Shown: positions 27,213-36,741, counted from the first letter of the stretch. The stretch is 64,000 bases of DNA from Desulfotignum sp. (GCA_021737695.1 JAIPDL010000002.1:102038-166037), one strand, 5' to 3'. Notes: a model not told the origin generated them from the sequence alone. A program made the numbers and translations.

Positions 27213-28080
27213 AAAAAATTTGCCCAACCGGTACAAAGAACCGGCAAACACCATCGCCCCAGAGAAAACCGCTAAAAAATCATCCTTTTTTTCCAGTTTG
27301 CTGAAACCGGTTCTGCTCGTCTGTATTTTCAGCATATTTGCTGTATTTGTCCATGACATTGTGGTGCAAAGCCCTTTGTTCACCATTCGTCAGATCAACA
27401 TCCAGGGAGAACACCGGGTGAGAAAAGAAGAAATTCTGGGCCTGGCCGACCTGTTGGGACCTGCCAATATTTTTCAGGTCAATCTGCCCGTCATGGAAAA
27501 ACGCATTGCGTCCCATCCCTGGATCGCAGCAGCCTCGGTTCACCGGTCCCTGTTCTCCACGCTGACAATTTCCATTGAAGAGCAGCATCCGCTGGCCATC
27601 GTCCGGATTGAAAATTTTCCAGATATGATCATCAACCGGCAGGGAGTGCCGTTTAAAGCGTATGAACCGGAAATGGATCAGCATGTGGCCCTCCCCGTGA
27701 TCACGGGCCTGGATCTAACCCCCAGTGACAATTTCTACCATTTTGAAGGACCATTGTTCAACGCAGTGCTGGATCTTCTCCAGGGAAAATACCAAAACAA
27801 CATCCGTTCCATCCACGGGGATGAACTGGTGGGCGTCACCATTCAGGCAATCGGACTGTTCAAGCCGTCTCTGGTGCCAAAAACCCTTGCGTTACCCATC
27901 TGTCTGGGTTTTGATGATTATGACCGGAAACTGGACAAAGCCCGTCAGATCAGTCAGTACATTCACGCCAACATTCCCGGAAAAACCCTGTGTGCCATGG
28001 ATCTGTTCGACACAGAGACGGTTTTTGTGCAAACCGCACCCAGGGAAACCTTGCCGGACAATATAGAAAAGGGGGTCTGA
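27205..28080 (+). CDS. ftsQ: Cell division protein FtsQ
   Basis: Bitopic divisome protein. 291 residues: a cytoplasmic tail of about 30 residues, one membrane helix (LLKPVLLVCIFSIFAVFVHDIVV), then a POTRA domain beginning with FTIRQINIQGEHRVRKEEIL and the FtsQ beta region (TISIEEQHPLAIVRIE). The start overlaps murB by 8 bp. Confidence 0.92.
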   Translation: MNEKNLPNRYKEPANTIAPEKTAKKSSFFSSLLKPVLLVCIFSIFAVFVHDIVVQSPLFTIRQINIQGEHRVRKEEILGLADLLGPANIFQVNLPVMEKRIASHPWIAAASVHRSLFSTLTISIEEQHPLAIVRIENFPDMIINRQGVPFKAYEPEMDQHVALPVITGLDLTPSDNFYHFEGPLFNAVLDLLQGKYQNNIRSIHGDELVGVTIQAIGLFKPSLVPKTLALPICLGFDDYDRKLDKARQISQYIHANIPGKTLCAMDLFDTETVFVQTAPRETLPDNIEKGV

Positions 28081-28082
28081 TT

Positions 28083-29309
28083 TTGCAGGTGAATGAAAAA
28101 ATAATTGTGGGCCTGGACATCGGAACCACCAAAATCTGTGCCGTGGTGGGAGAAATCCTGGATGATGAAATCAATATCATCGGTGTGGGATCCCATCCGT
28201 CCACGGGTCTTCGAAAAGGCTCGGTGGTCAATATCGAATCCACGGTGGATGCCATCAAAAAAGCGGTCCAGGAAGCGGAACTCATGGCCGGGTGCGACAT
28301 TTCTTCGGTCTATGTGGGCATTGCCGGCAATCATGTCAAAGCGTTCAACAGCCACGGCATCATTGCCATCAAAGGCCGGGAGATTACCCAGAATGATGTG
28401 GAACGGGTGATTGAGGCTGCCAAAGCCGTGGCCATCCCGGCAGACCGGGAAATTCTTCATGTCGTTCCCCAGGAATTTGTGGTGGATGACATGAGATCTA
28501 TTCAGAATCCGGTGGGCATGACCGCCATCCGCCTGGAAGCCAAGATACATATTGTTACCGGTGCGGTCTCTTCCGCCAGAAATCTGGTGAAATGCTGCAA
28601 CAAGGCCGGGCTTGAAGTCTGTGACATTGTGCTGTCCTCCCTGGCATCCGGACAGGCAGTCCTCAGTGCCGAAGAAAAAGAACTCGGGTGTGTTGTGGCG
28701 GACATCGGCGGCGGTATCACAGACCTGGCACTTTTCAAAGACAACAATCTCAAATTTATCTATGAATTGACCGTAGGCGGTCACAACCTCACCAATGATA
28801 TCTCCATCGGACTGAGAACCCCGTTGCCGGAAGCGGAAAAAATCAAAATCGATCACGGCACCTGCATGCCGGAACACATCCGGAACGGGGCCACCATTGA
28901 AGTGCCGGCCGTGGGCGGCCGGTCCCCCAAACGGCTGTCCAAAGGAATTCTGGCTGAAATTCTGGAACCCCGGGTGGAAGAAATCTTTTCTCTGCTTAAA
29001 AAAGAGCTGTTTTCCAATGGGCTTGAAAATGCGTTTCCCGCCGGATTCATTCTCACCGGAGGCAGTGTGGTGATGGACGGCACCACCGAGATTGCAGAAT
29101 CGGTCTTCAACGTTCCGGTAAGAATCGGAGAACCGGACCGGATCGGCGGGTTGAAAGACATTGTCAGAAACCCGGCCTATGCCACCAGCGTGGGCCTGGT
29201 TATTTTCGGGGCCTCGGCCACCTGTGATCTGCCCGCACCAGAACCCGTCAAATCCGGCTTAAGACCGGTGGTCACACGAATGAAACAATGGTTTAAAGAT
29301 ATTATATAA
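28083..29309 (+). CDS. ftsA: Cell division protein FtsA
   Basis: Actin-like ATPase that tethers FtsZ to the membrane. The likely start is the TTG at 28083, about eight bases after a GGGGG run (408 residues); a GTG at 28089 is possible. Phosphate-1 loop GLDIGTTKICAVVGE, the 1C-domain region, phosphate-2 VVADIGGGITDLALF and adenosine motif ILTGGSVVMDG are visible. The C-terminus VVTRMKQWFKDII is the amphipathic membrane-targeting helix. ftsZ follows after 22 bp. Confidence 0.95.
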   Translation: MQVNEKIIVGLDIGTTKICAVVGEILDDEINIIGVGSHPSTGLRKGSVVNIESTVDAIKKAVQEAELMAGCDISSVYVGIAGNHVKAFNSHGIIAIKGREITQNDVERVIEAAKAVAIPADREILHVVPQEFVVDDMRSIQNPVGMTAIRLEAKIHIVTGAVSSARNLVKCCNKAGLEVCDIVLSSLASGQAVLSAEEKELGCVVADIGGGITDLALFKDNNLKFIYELTVGGHNLTNDISIGLRTPLPEAEKIKIDHGTCMPEHIRNGATIEVPAVGGRSPKRLSKGILAEILEPRVEEIFSLLKKELFSNGLENAFPAGFILTGGSVVMDGTTEIAESVFNVPVRIGEPDRIGGLKDIVRNPAYATSVGLVIFGASATCDLPAPEPVKSGLRPVVTRMKQWFKDII

Positions 29310-29331
29310 ACAACTCACCAGGGAGGTGGAC

Positions 29332-30612
29332 ATGAATTTTTCTTTTGTGGAAAGCAAAGCGTCAGCAAAAATCAAGGTTATCGGTGTCGGCGGAGCCGGC
29401 GGAAACGCGGTCAACAACATGATCAATGCCAATCTCCAGGGCGTGAAATTTATCGTGGCAAACACGGATGCCCAGGCCCTTGAAACATCCAATGCGGAAA
29501 TCAAAATCCAGCTGGGAAAATCTTTGACCGAAGGACTCGGGGCTGGAGCGGATCCCAACGTCGGCAGAGAAGCGGCCCTGGAAAGCATGGATGAAATCCG
29601 GGAATCGTTGGAAGGCAGTCACATGGTTTTTATCACAGCCGGATTCGGCGGCGGCACCGGAACGGGCGCGGCACCGGTGATTGCGGAAATCTGCAAGGAC
29701 TTAAACATCCTTACTGTTGCCGTGGCTTCCAAGCCGTTTTCCTTTGAAGGCAAAAAACGGGAACGTCAGGCCCTGGATGGACTGGAAAAGCTCCACGGCA
29801 TTACCGACACCGTTATCACCATTCCCAATGACCGGCTTCGGGGAATCGCACCCAAAGGTGCCAGAATGGTGGATATGTTCATCAAAGCGGATGAGATTCT
29901 TCACCATTCCGTCAAAGGGATCACCGATCTGATCATGATGCCCGGCCATGTGAACCTGGACTTTGCCGATGTCAAAACCACCATGCAGAAAGCCGGCAAA
30001 GCCCTGATGGGTATCGGCATTGCTTCGGGTGAAAACCGGGCCACGGAAGCGGCGGAAAAAGCCATTTCCCATCCGCTTTTGGAAGACATCTCCATTTCCG
30101 GGGCCAAAGGCGTGCTCATGAACATCACTTCGTCATCCGATCTGACTCTGGACGAAATGACCGAAGCCTCGGACCGGATCTACCAGGAAGTGGGAGATGC
30201 TGCTGATATCATCTGGGGACAGACCTTTGATGAAACCCTGGGAGATGAAATCCGGATCACGGTCATTGCCACGGGCATCGGCTCCCGGGAACCGGAACTG
30301 GCTGAAAACATGCATCGGTTCGAACCCTCTGCAATGCCGGCCACGGAGTCAGGTTATGATGGCCAGCAGGCACGAAATCAAACAGCGGCCCAGCCCCGGC
30401 CGAATACTCTCGAAAATTCCGGTGGTTCCATTGCCAGGGGCCGGGTCCGGACCCCCACCCAGGAGGAACTGGCCAACTGGAAAGAAGATCAAGTCCGGGT
30501 CACCCACAAACGGGTCGTGGGCGGGGAAGACATTGCCTTACCTTACACGGACAATGCCTTTGACAATGACAACCTGGAGGTGCCCACTTTTTTGAGAAGA
30601 AAAGCCGACTGA
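29332..30612 (+). CDS. ftsZ: Cell division protein FtsZ
   Basis: Tubulin-like GTPase that builds the division ring. 426 residues from the ATG at 29332, preceded by GGGAGGTGG. N-terminal [17 protein letters not shown], tubulin signature [14 protein letters not shown] near residue 105-118, T7-loop region [12 protein letters not shown] variable linker (residues about 330-375, rich in Gln, Ala and Pro) leads to the conserved tail [20 protein letters not shown], whose LEVPTFLRR is the FtsA-binding peptide. Last gene of the dcw set. Confidence 0.97.
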   Translation: MNFSFVESKASAKIKVIGVGGAGGNAVNNMINANLQGVKFIVANTDAQALETSNAEIKIQLGKSLTEGLGAGADPNVGREAALESMDEIRESLEGSHMVFITAGFGGGTGTGAAPVIAEICKDLNILTVAVASKPFSFEGKKRERQALDGLEKLHGITDTVITIPNDRLRGIAPKGARMVDMFIKADEILHHSVKGITDLIMMPGHVNLDFADVKTTMQKAGKALMGIGIASGENRATEAAEKAISHPLLEDISISGAKGVLMNITSSSDLTLDEMTEASDRIYQEVGDAADIIWGQTFDETLGDEIRITVIATGIGSREPELAENMHRFEPSAMPATESGYDGQQARNQTAAQPRPNTLENSGGSIARGRVRTPTQEELANWKEDQVRVTHKRVVGGEDIALPYTDNAFDNDNLEVPTFLRRKAD

Positions 30613-30613
30613 T

Positions 30614-32332
30614 GTGGTGACACCACCATCCAGACCGTCTCACGGCCCCCCGGCTGAAAAAGGGGTCATCATCAAGCAGGGAAAGGGATTGACCCGGGCG
30701 GCCCTGGTCTATCCCAACACCTACGGAACCGGCATGTCCAACTTAGGGTTTCAGCGGGTGTATCACCTGATCAATCAGGAACCCGACATTGCCTGTGAAC
30801 GGGTTTTTCTCCCGAACCCCAGGCAAAAAAAGGATGGGGTGGTCAGCTGCGAAACCCGGCAGCCTCTGGCGCACTTTGATATCATATTGTTTTCCATCTC
30901 TTTTGAAAACGATTATATCCATCTGGTTGACATACTCAGACAAGCAGGCATCCCGCCGCGGACATCAGATCGAACCCACCTCCATCCTCTGGTGGCTGCA
31001 GGCGGGGTGGCCTGTTTTCTCAATCCGGAACCCATCGCCCCTTTCATGGATTTATTTCTTCTGGGGGAAGCGGAATGCCTGGTCAACGAATTCTTTTTTC
31101 GGTTTCATCAATATCCTCATCGAGCCGATCTGCTGGCTATTCTGCAAACCGATCTGCCCGGGGCCTATGTACCGGCCCGGCATCCGCCATTTTCTAAAAA
31201 AAAAATACCGATCCGGTTTCTGGAAAACCTGGATCATATCCAGACCCATACCTGTGTTTTGACATCACAAACTGCATTTAAAGACAAATTTCTGGTGGAA
31301 ATTCTTAAAGGCTGTCCCCATGGGTGCCGTTTCTGTACCGCCGGGTTCATTTACCGCCCCCCCCGGATCTATCCCAAAGAAAACGTGTTGAAAGCCATGG
31401 ACAAGGCGTCAGGAAATACCCGGAAAATCGGCCTGGTAAGCTCCGCCATCCTGGATCATCCAGACATTGCCGACATCTGTGAATATGGCACGGATCACGG
31501 ATTTTCTCTGTCATTTTCTTCTCTGCGGGCCGACAAACTCGATGACCCCATGATCGATCTGCTGCACCGGTCCAAAGTTAAAACCGCCACCATTGCGCCG
31601 GAAGCCGGATCTGAACGCATGCGCCGCGTTATCAACAAAAAAATGACCGAACCCGATATTTTTCTGGCCGTGGAAAAGCTGGTGGCAAAAGACATTTTAA
31701 ACCTTCGGCTGTATTTCATGATCGGCCTGCCTTTTGAAACCGATGGCGATGTCCGGGCCATTGTCAATCTGACCCGGGAAATCAAGGAACGGTTTTTAAC
31801 GGTTTCCAGAAAGCAGAAACGCATGGGCACCATCACTTTGAGCATCAATGCCTTTATTCCCAAGCCGGCCACCCCGTTTCAATGGGCTGCTTTGACCGAT
31901 GATGCCACTTTGAAACGCCGCATCGGTATTATCGGGCAGGGTCTGAAAAAAACACCCAATGTCATTGTGAACCTGCCTTCGGTGAAAACCGCAAAAATCA
32001 GCGCGCTTTTGTCTTTGGGAGACCGGCACACAGCGGATGTGATAGAAACCGCCTGTGACCATGGATGGGCGTATGCGTTCAGACATCATATGGATGACTG
32101 CCGCCGGATCATTTACACCCCGAAACCGGTACCGGCGGTTTCCGGAACTGCGGATACCGATACCTGCCCGGCACTGCCTGCTCTACCATGGGATTTTCTG
32201 GATTCAGGCATTTCCAACAAATTTCTTGCCGCCGAATGGCACCGGGCTGCAAAGGAAAAACAATCCCCGGGCTGCCCCATGATTGATTGCCGCCGATGCC
32301 GGATATGTATCAATGAAGAGCCGATAAAATAA
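30614..32332 (+). CDS. Radical SAM protein with B12-binding-like N-terminal region
   Basis: 572 residues, GTG start one base after the ftsZ stop. The N-terminal 200 residues (ALVYPNTYGTGMSNLGFQRV) resemble the Rossmann-like part of B12-associated radical SAM proteins. The iron-sulfur site is C234-x3-C238-x2-C241 in KGCPHGCRFCTAGF. APEAGSERMRRVINK and FMIGLPFETDGD are standard radical SAM strands. The C-terminus has a further Cys cluster (CPMIDCRRCRIC), possibly a second Fe-S site. Similar to the TIGR03960 group, whose substrate I do not know. It may be transcribed with ftsZ. Confidence 0.85.
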   Translation: MVTPPSRPSHGPPAEKGVIIKQGKGLTRAALVYPNTYGTGMSNLGFQRVYHLINQEPDIACERVFLPNPRQKKDGVVSCETRQPLAHFDIILFSISFENDYIHLVDILRQAGIPPRTSDRTHLHPLVAAGGVACFLNPEPIAPFMDLFLLGEAECLVNEFFFRFHQYPHRADLLAILQTDLPGAYVPARHPPFSKKKIPIRFLENLDHIQTHTCVLTSQTAFKDKFLVEILKGCPHGCRFCTAGFIYRPPRIYPKENVLKAMDKASGNTRKIGLVSSAILDHPDIADICEYGTDHGFSLSFSSLRADKLDDPMIDLLHRSKVKTATIAPEAGSERMRRVINKKMTEPDIFLAVEKLVAKDILNLRLYFMIGLPFETDGDVRAIVNLTREIKERFLTVSRKQKRMGTITLSINAFIPKPATPFQWAALTDDATLKRRIGIIGQGLKKTPNVIVNLPSVKTAKISALLSLGDRHTADVIETACDHGWAYAFRHHMDDCRRIIYTPKPVPAVSGTADTDTCPALPALPWDFLDSGISNKFLAAEWHRAAKEKQSPGCPMIDCRRCRICINEEPIK

Positions 32333-32337
32333 AATCA

Positions 32338-32367
32338 TTGACCAAACCAAAAAAATATGGGTAAGCT
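32338..32367 (+). promoter_or_regulatory. Weak candidate promoter of the DAHP synthase leader
   Basis: TTGACC (32338-32343) followed after 18 bp by TAAGCT (32362-32367). The -35 is good and the -10 is poor. A start near 32375 would place the leader-peptide ribosome site close to the 5' end. Offered because some promoter is needed between the upstream stop and the leader peptide. Confidence 0.3.
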
Positions 32368-32392
32368 GAATAAACGTCAACGGAGAATTTAA

Positions 32393-32470
32393 ATGAACTT
32401 GCGCACCCCAGACAGATCGGTTGCATATTATTATGTGTATTATTATACGCATCTGCCTGGGCTGCCATAA
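32393..32470 (+). CDS. Tyrosine-rich leader peptide of the DAHP synthase attenuator
   Basis: A 25-codon frame starting ATG at 32393 and ending TAA at 32468-32470, with GGAG at 32382-32385, seven bases before the start. Six of the 25 codons are Tyr (TAT), clustered as YYYVYYY at residues 12-18 (32426-32446). The clustering directly before a terminator and an aromatic-pathway gene is the hallmark of a ribosome-sensing attenuator. Too short for routine gene calling. Confidence 0.88.
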   Translation: MNLRTPDRSVAYYYVYYYTHLPGLP

Positions 32471-32525
32471 ACTGAATCCATAACAAACAAAAAGCCGCAG
32501 GCACTCACACCGCCTGCGGCTTTTT
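32407..32525 (+). promoter_or_regulatory. Tyrosine-responsive transcription attenuator
   Basis: Four segments can pair as in trp/phe leaders. Segment 1 (32407-32417, CCCAGACAGAT) matches segment 2 (32451-32461, ATCTGCCTGGG) with one mismatch. Segment 2 (32454-32463, TGCCTGGGCT) pairs with segment 3 (32493-32503, AGCCGCAGGCA) with one bulged G. Segment 3 and segment 4 form the terminator. A ribosome stalled at the Tyr codons would free segment 2 and favour the antiterminator; one reaching the stop codon at 32468 would cover segment 2 and allow termination. Confidence 0.85.
32489..32525 (+). terminator. Attenuator terminator upstream of the DAHP synthase gene
   Basis: Perfect 14-bp arms (AAAAAGCCGCAGGC at 32489-32502, its complement at 32512-32525) with a nine-base loop, ending in five T. 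It lies 54 bp before the DAHP synthase start, so it must be read through for expression of that gene. Confidence 0.93.
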
Positions 32526-32578
32526 GCGTTTTAAGGGCTTTGGGCGGTGGGTGGTGATGACCTGCAAAGGAGACCGCC

Positions 32579-33616
32579 ATGAGAAAAACCTTTGATATCC
32601 ACGTAAACGAGTTCAAACCCCTGATATCCCCCACAGAAATGAAGCAGGTTCTGCCATTGACGGATGCGGCCGCCCACACGGTTGTTTCCGGCAGAAAAGA
32701 AGTGGCGGATGTTTTGACGGGAAAAGAGAACCGCCTGCTGATCATTGCCGGCCCCTGTTCCATCCATGACCCGGAATCGGCCCTGGAATACGCGCACAAG
32801 CTGATGGCCCTGCGTCGGGATGTATCAGACAAAATCAACCTGATCATGCGGGTCTATTTTGAAAAACCCCGCACCACCGTGGGATGGAAAGGGTTGATCA
32901 ATGATCCGTTTCTGGATGCCTCATACAATGTCAATGCCGGCCTGGAAACCGCCAGAAAACTGCTCATCGACATCAATGACACAGGACTGCCCACGGCCAC
33001 AGAAATCCTGGACCCCATTACGCCTCAGTATATTGCCGGGCTGCTCGCCTGGGTGGCAGTCGGAGCAAGGACCACAGAATCCCAGACCCACCGGGAAATG
33101 GCGTCCGGTCTGTCCATGCCCGTGGGCTTTAAAAACAGCACGGACGGCCGGATCACCGCCGCAGTCAACGCCATTCAGGCGGCCGGTTCTCCTCAGCATT
33201 TTCTGGGTATCGACCCGGATGGCCGTTCCTCTGTGGTTTCCACCACGGGAAACCCTTTCTGCCACCTGGTTCTGCGGGGCGGTGCCACCCCGAACTATGA
33301 CCCGGTTTCCGTGGGACGGGCCCGGACCATCCTCAGGCAGCAGCACCTGCCGGACCGCCTCATCATTGACTGTTCCCATGATAATTCCGGTCAGAAATTC
33401 ACGGGTCAGGCATTTGTTTTCAAAAGTGCACTGGATCAGCGCCTTGAAGGGAATTCAGGCATCATGGGCCTGATGCTTGAAAGTAACCTGTTTGAAGGCC
33501 GCCAGAACTGTCCAGGAGACGGGTGTGCCCTTAAATACGGCGTGTCCATCACGGACGAATGCATTTCATGGCAGACCACGGAACAATTGATCCGGTGCGC
33601 CTACAGCCAGTTATAA
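32579..33616 (+). CDS. aroF: 3-deoxy-7-phosphoheptulonate synthase (DAHP synthase, AroFGH type)
   Basis: Condenses phosphoenolpyruvate and erythrose-4-phosphate, the first step to aromatic amino acids. 345 residues of the class I alpha type: IAGPCSIHDPESALEYA, MRVYFEKPRTTVGWKGLIND, GARTTESQTHREMASGLSMP, GFKNSTDGR, and IIDCSHDNS near the metal site. The Tyr leader upstream suggests this isozyme is controlled by tyrosine supply, hence the symbol aroF; feedback specificity of the enzyme itself was not judged. ATG preceded by AAGGAGA. No terminator is obvious in the 16 bp before the convergent MFS gene. Confidence 0.93.
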   Translation: MRKTFDIHVNEFKPLISPTEMKQVLPLTDAAAHTVVSGRKEVADVLTGKENRLLIIAGPCSIHDPESALEYAHKLMALRRDVSDKINLIMRVYFEKPRTTVGWKGLINDPFLDASYNVNAGLETARKLLIDINDTGLPTATEILDPITPQYIAGLLAWVAVGARTTESQTHREMASGLSMPVGFKNSTDGRITAAVNAIQAAGSPQHFLGIDPDGRSSVVSTTGNPFCHLVLRGGATPNYDPVSVGRARTILRQQHLPDRLIIDCSHDNSGQKFTGQAFVFKSALDQRLEGNSGIMGLMLESNLFEGRQNCPGDGCALKYGVSITDECISWQTTEQLIRCAYSQL

Positions 33617-33632
33617 TTTGTCGTTCCAGGGA

Positions 33633-34790
33633 TCAGGCACCGGCAGATGCGGCCTTTAACTGTGCGGTGATGCACTGCACCAGCATCAGGGAAATGACAC
33701 TCAATCCCGCCCCGGCAATAAACGGGATCCGGTAGTCGATCAGCCAGAGCAGCCCTCCGACTGCCGGCAGCACCACTGCGGCGATATGATTGATGGTGAA
33801 CCCCATGGCCATGCTGGGCGCAATATCCCTGGGATCGGCAATTTTTTGAAAAAAGGTGTTGATGGCAATGGCAAAATTGAAAAACACATGATCCAGTACA
33901 TAAAGCACTCCTGCGGCCACCGGAGAACTCACCAGGGCATAGGAGATAAAAATAAAAATCAGGGACAGGTATTCCAGGCTTAACATCCTGCGTTCCCCGA
34001 ACCATACAATGCATTTGCCGATAAACGGGCTCAAAAAATAATTGATGCTGTTGTTGATGAGAAAAAGAACGGCAATTCCCTGGACGGAATATTCAAATTT
34101 TTTCACCAGCAGAAATACGGCAAACGCCATAAAAATCTGTCGCCGGGCTCCGGCCATGAAGGTCAGGGCATAGTACAGCCAGTAGCGTTTTTTGAAAATC
34201 AATTTTTTATGCTGGGGTATCATATCCGTGGACGCAGGATTCCTTGTGAACGCCCAAAGGCCGACTCCCGCCACCAAAACGCCGAACAGCGCATACATCT
34301 GGGAAAAAGAAAGAAATATCACCAGAACGAACACCACACCGCCGGTAACCATGCTGCTTAACGCAGCATAGCTTCTGAGTTTTCCAAACACCACCGGCGC
34401 CACGGATTTGTCAAAATACTGCAACCCCAATGACTGGTAGGTGGTTTCATAATAATGGAACCCGAAACTCATCACCAGCGTGGTCAAAATCAGGCCCATA
34501 AAACTGGGAAGCAAGCCCGTGGCGGCCAGCCCGATGCCCAAAAGCAGAACCGACAGGGCTGACAACCGATGTTCTTTGAAAATCAACAGCACATAGACCA
34601 CCAGCAAAGACAGAAATCCGGGAATTTCCCGGACGGACTGGATCACGCCCACATGATGGCCTTCCAGATGAACCACGTTGACTGCAAAATTATCAAACAG
34701 GGTCTGCCACACGTGCAGGCCTCCGGAAACCGTGATGGTAAGCACCATCAGATAGATATACATGGGGTTGTGAATCAATGCCTGTTTCAT
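33633..34790 (-). CDS. Major facilitator superfamily transporter
   Basis: About 385 residues from the ATG at 34790; an in-frame TTG at 34835 would add 15 residues, and neither start has a strong ribosome binding site. Roughly twelve hydrophobic segments (first IYLMVLTITVSGGLHVW, then LLVVYVLLIFKEHRLSALSV and others) fit an MFS permease. Substrate not deducible. The 200 bp upstream to the pseudouridine synthase gene contain no other gene I can support. Confidence 0.75.
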   Translation of the reverse strand: MKQALIHNPMYIYLMVLTITVSGGLHVWQTLFDNFAVNVVHLEGHHVGVIQSVREIPGFLSLLVVYVLLIFKEHRLSALSVLLLGIGLAATGLLPSFMGLILTTLVMSFGFHYYETTYQSLGLQYFDKSVAPVVFGKLRSYAALSSMVTGGVVFVLVIFLSFSQMYALFGVLVAGVGLWAFTRNPASTDMIPQHKKLIFKKRYWLYYALTFMAGARRQIFMAFAVFLLVKKFEYSVQGIAVLFLINNSINYFLSPFIGKCIVWFGERRMLSLEYLSLIFIFISYALVSSPVAAGVLYVLDHVFFNFAIAINTFFQKIADPRDIAPSMAMGFTINHIAAVVLPAVGGLLWLIDYRIPFIAGAGLSVISLMLVQCITAQLKAASAGA

Positions 34791-35051
34791 ATCCGGGATA
34801 CTGACCTCTTTTTGTTGCTGAATTTTGTTTGTCAAAAAAAGTCACTATGTCAACCAAAAGGCGCGATCTGTCAAGAAAAAACATTCAGGATTTACAAAAT
34901 CAAAGATGTTCAGTCATATTTAAATTACAATCTGTGTGGAATAATGAAATCACACTCATGGCGGCACTGATGCTTTTTGCCAGCCTGCTGTCCGCTCTCA
35001 TTAACACATGACGGTTGCCGCGATTATGCGGCCCATGCTGTAACCGCTGTT

Positions 35052-36032
35052 TTAGACCGAATGGCCGGAAATCAGTTGTTTCCACACCTTTTTTGCATCA
35101 TCCGGAACCCGATGTGCCAGTGATGCGGCGACACGGATGAAATCCTGGGGGGGATCCACGGCAAATCTGAATTTTTGGCCGGAATATGGATGACAAAATT
35201 CCATCTGCCAGGCATGGAGCATCTGCCGGGGATACGACTGGCGACCGGTCCGATTCCTGCGAAACTGATAAGTACGGTCTCCGAGAAGCGGGAAATCCAT
35301 ATCATAAAAATGAACCCGGATCTGATGGGTTCGCCCGGTATAAAGCTGCACTGACACCAGGCAGGCGCTGTCGAACCGCTGAAGCACCTGCCATCCGGTC
35401 CGGGCATGCCTGCCGGTATCGACATTTACACACATTCGCTTGCGATGGGTTGGATGACGTCCGACAGGACGATCCACTTCCCCGGTCACGGCCAGATCGC
35501 GGCCGGACACCAAAGCCAGATAGGTTTTCTTCACCCGATGGTATTTAAATTCTTTTTGCAGAAATTCCAGGCTGTGGCAGGTCCGTGCCACAAGAATCAG
35601 TCCGCTGGTGTCTTTGTCCAGCCGGTGAACGATCCCGGGCCGTGTCGGATCTGTTCCCACCTGATCCAGGTCTGGAAATTGATGAATCAGCCGGTTCACC
35701 AGGGTGTTGTCACTATGGCCTGCCCCGGGGTGGACCACCAGGCCGGCCGGCTTGTTCACCAGGATTATGTGAGGATCTGAATGGATCACATCCAAAGGCT
35801 GGAAATCCGGTTCCAGGATCTTTTCACCCTGTTGCAGCTGAATCTCGCCAAAGACACGGTCCCCTTTTTTCACCCGATATCCCGGGCGTTTCCGTTGGCC
35901 TGACACGCGGATCTCCAGGTTATTGATCGCGGCGGCAGCCCGGGATCTTGAACACGCGGGCACCGTTTGAGATACAATGGTATCCAACCGCTGTCCAGCG
36001 GAAGGCAAAGAAATGATAAAATCGATTTTCAT
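35052..36032 (-). CDS. RluD-family pseudouridine synthase
   Basis: 326 residues: N-terminal S4 RNA-binding domain (QRLDTIVSQTVPACSRSRAAAAI, then GYRVKKGDRV) and a catalytic domain with the RluA/RluD signature HRLDKDTSGLILVA, whose Asp is the nucleophile, and VQLYTGRTHQIRVHF. Likely modifies 23S rRNA (RluD type) or another RNA; the target cannot be fixed. The start codon lies only about 10 bases after the T run of the carD terminator. Confidence 0.88.
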   Translation of the reverse strand: MKIDFIISLPSAGQRLDTIVSQTVPACSRSRAAAAINNLEIRVSGQRKRPGYRVKKGDRVFGEIQLQQGEKILEPDFQPLDVIHSDPHIILVNKPAGLVVHPGAGHSDNTLVNRLIHQFPDLDQVGTDPTRPGIVHRLDKDTSGLILVARTCHSLEFLQKEFKYHRVKKTYLALVSGRDLAVTGEVDRPVGRHPTHRKRMCVNVDTGRHARTGWQVLQRFDSACLVSVQLYTGRTHQIRVHFYDMDFPLLGDRTYQFRRNRTGRQSYPRQMLHAWQMEFCHPYSGQKFRFAVDPPQDFIRVAASLAHRVPDDAKKVWKQLISGHSV

Positions 36033-36042
36033 GGATGGGTAT

Positions 36043-36075
36043 AAAAAAACCGACGGGTGAAATCCATCCGCCGGT
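36043..36075 (-). terminator. Rho-independent terminator after carD
   Basis: On the minus strand an 11-bp stem (36075-36065 with 36059-36049, one mismatch and one G-U pair) is followed by a run of seven T. It sits 27 bp after the carD stop and directly before the rluD-like start. Confidence 0.8.
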
Positions 36076-36102
36076 CCTAAGTTTCACAAATTGATTATCA
36101 GC

Positions 36103-36636
36103 TTATTGGAACAGATTTTCGATTTCCTTCATCATGGAGATTTCATCCATGTCCTTTGCCGTGGACAACTCTTGAACCAGCAGATTCTGTGCCGTATCCA
36201 GCAGTTTACGTTCCCCGAATGACAAATCTTTTTCCAGTTTGAGCTGAAACAGATCCCGGAAAACTTCAGCCACATCATAGATGGACCCCGTCTTGATTTT
36301 GTCCATATATTCTCTGTACCGGCGGTTCCAGGTCTGGTTGTCCCCGTTGTGAACCTTTTCCTGCATTACCTTGTAAACTTCGGGGATCTCATTTTCCGGA
36401 ATCACCTCCCGCAACCCCACAGATTCGACATTGGAGGTGGGAATCATGATAACCATGCCGTTTTCCACAATTTTCATCATGTAAAAGTTCATGGTATCAC
36501 CGTTTATCTCTTTGCTTTCAATGGACTCGATACACCCCACGCCGTGTGCCGGATAAACAGCCAGATCCCCTTTTGCAAATTCTTTTTTGGTTGATGTGTT
36601 CACCTTAGCCCTTGTGTTCTTGGATTTTTCACCCAT
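36103..36636 (-). CDS. carD: CarD-family transcription regulator
   Basis: RNA-polymerase-binding regulator. 177 residues from the ATG at 36636, with AAGGTGG eight bases upstream; a GTG at 36648 lacks a ribosome site. The N-terminal Tudor-like RNAP-interaction domain is visible as FAKGDLAVYPAHGVGCIESIESKEI, followed by a helical C-terminal domain (NRRYREYMDKIKTGSIYDVAEVFRDL). CarD is typical of deltaproteobacteria. It closes the ispE-prs-rplY-pth group. Confidence 0.92.
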   Translation of the reverse strand: MGEKSKNTRAKVNTSTKKEFAKGDLAVYPAHGVGCIESIESKEINGDTMNFYMMKIVENGMVIMIPTSNVESVGLREVIPENEIPEVYKVMQEKVHNGDNQTWNRRYREYMDKIKTGSIYDVAEVFRDLFQLKLEKDLSFGERKLLDTAQNLLVQELSTAKDMDEISMMKEIENLFQ

Positions 36637-36741
36637 TGGATAACCCACCTTGATATATTAACAATTTGCCTATTCTTGAACATATAGACATATTCTAACA
36701 AGATTGTCAATGGAAAAACCCAAATGCCGGTTTTAAAGCGG

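Noticed and set aside
34829..35011. A 60-codon frame between the MFS and pseudouridine synthase genes
   Set aside because: No ribosome site and no coherent sequence, apart from a short hydrophobic end; composition is like non-coding DNA.
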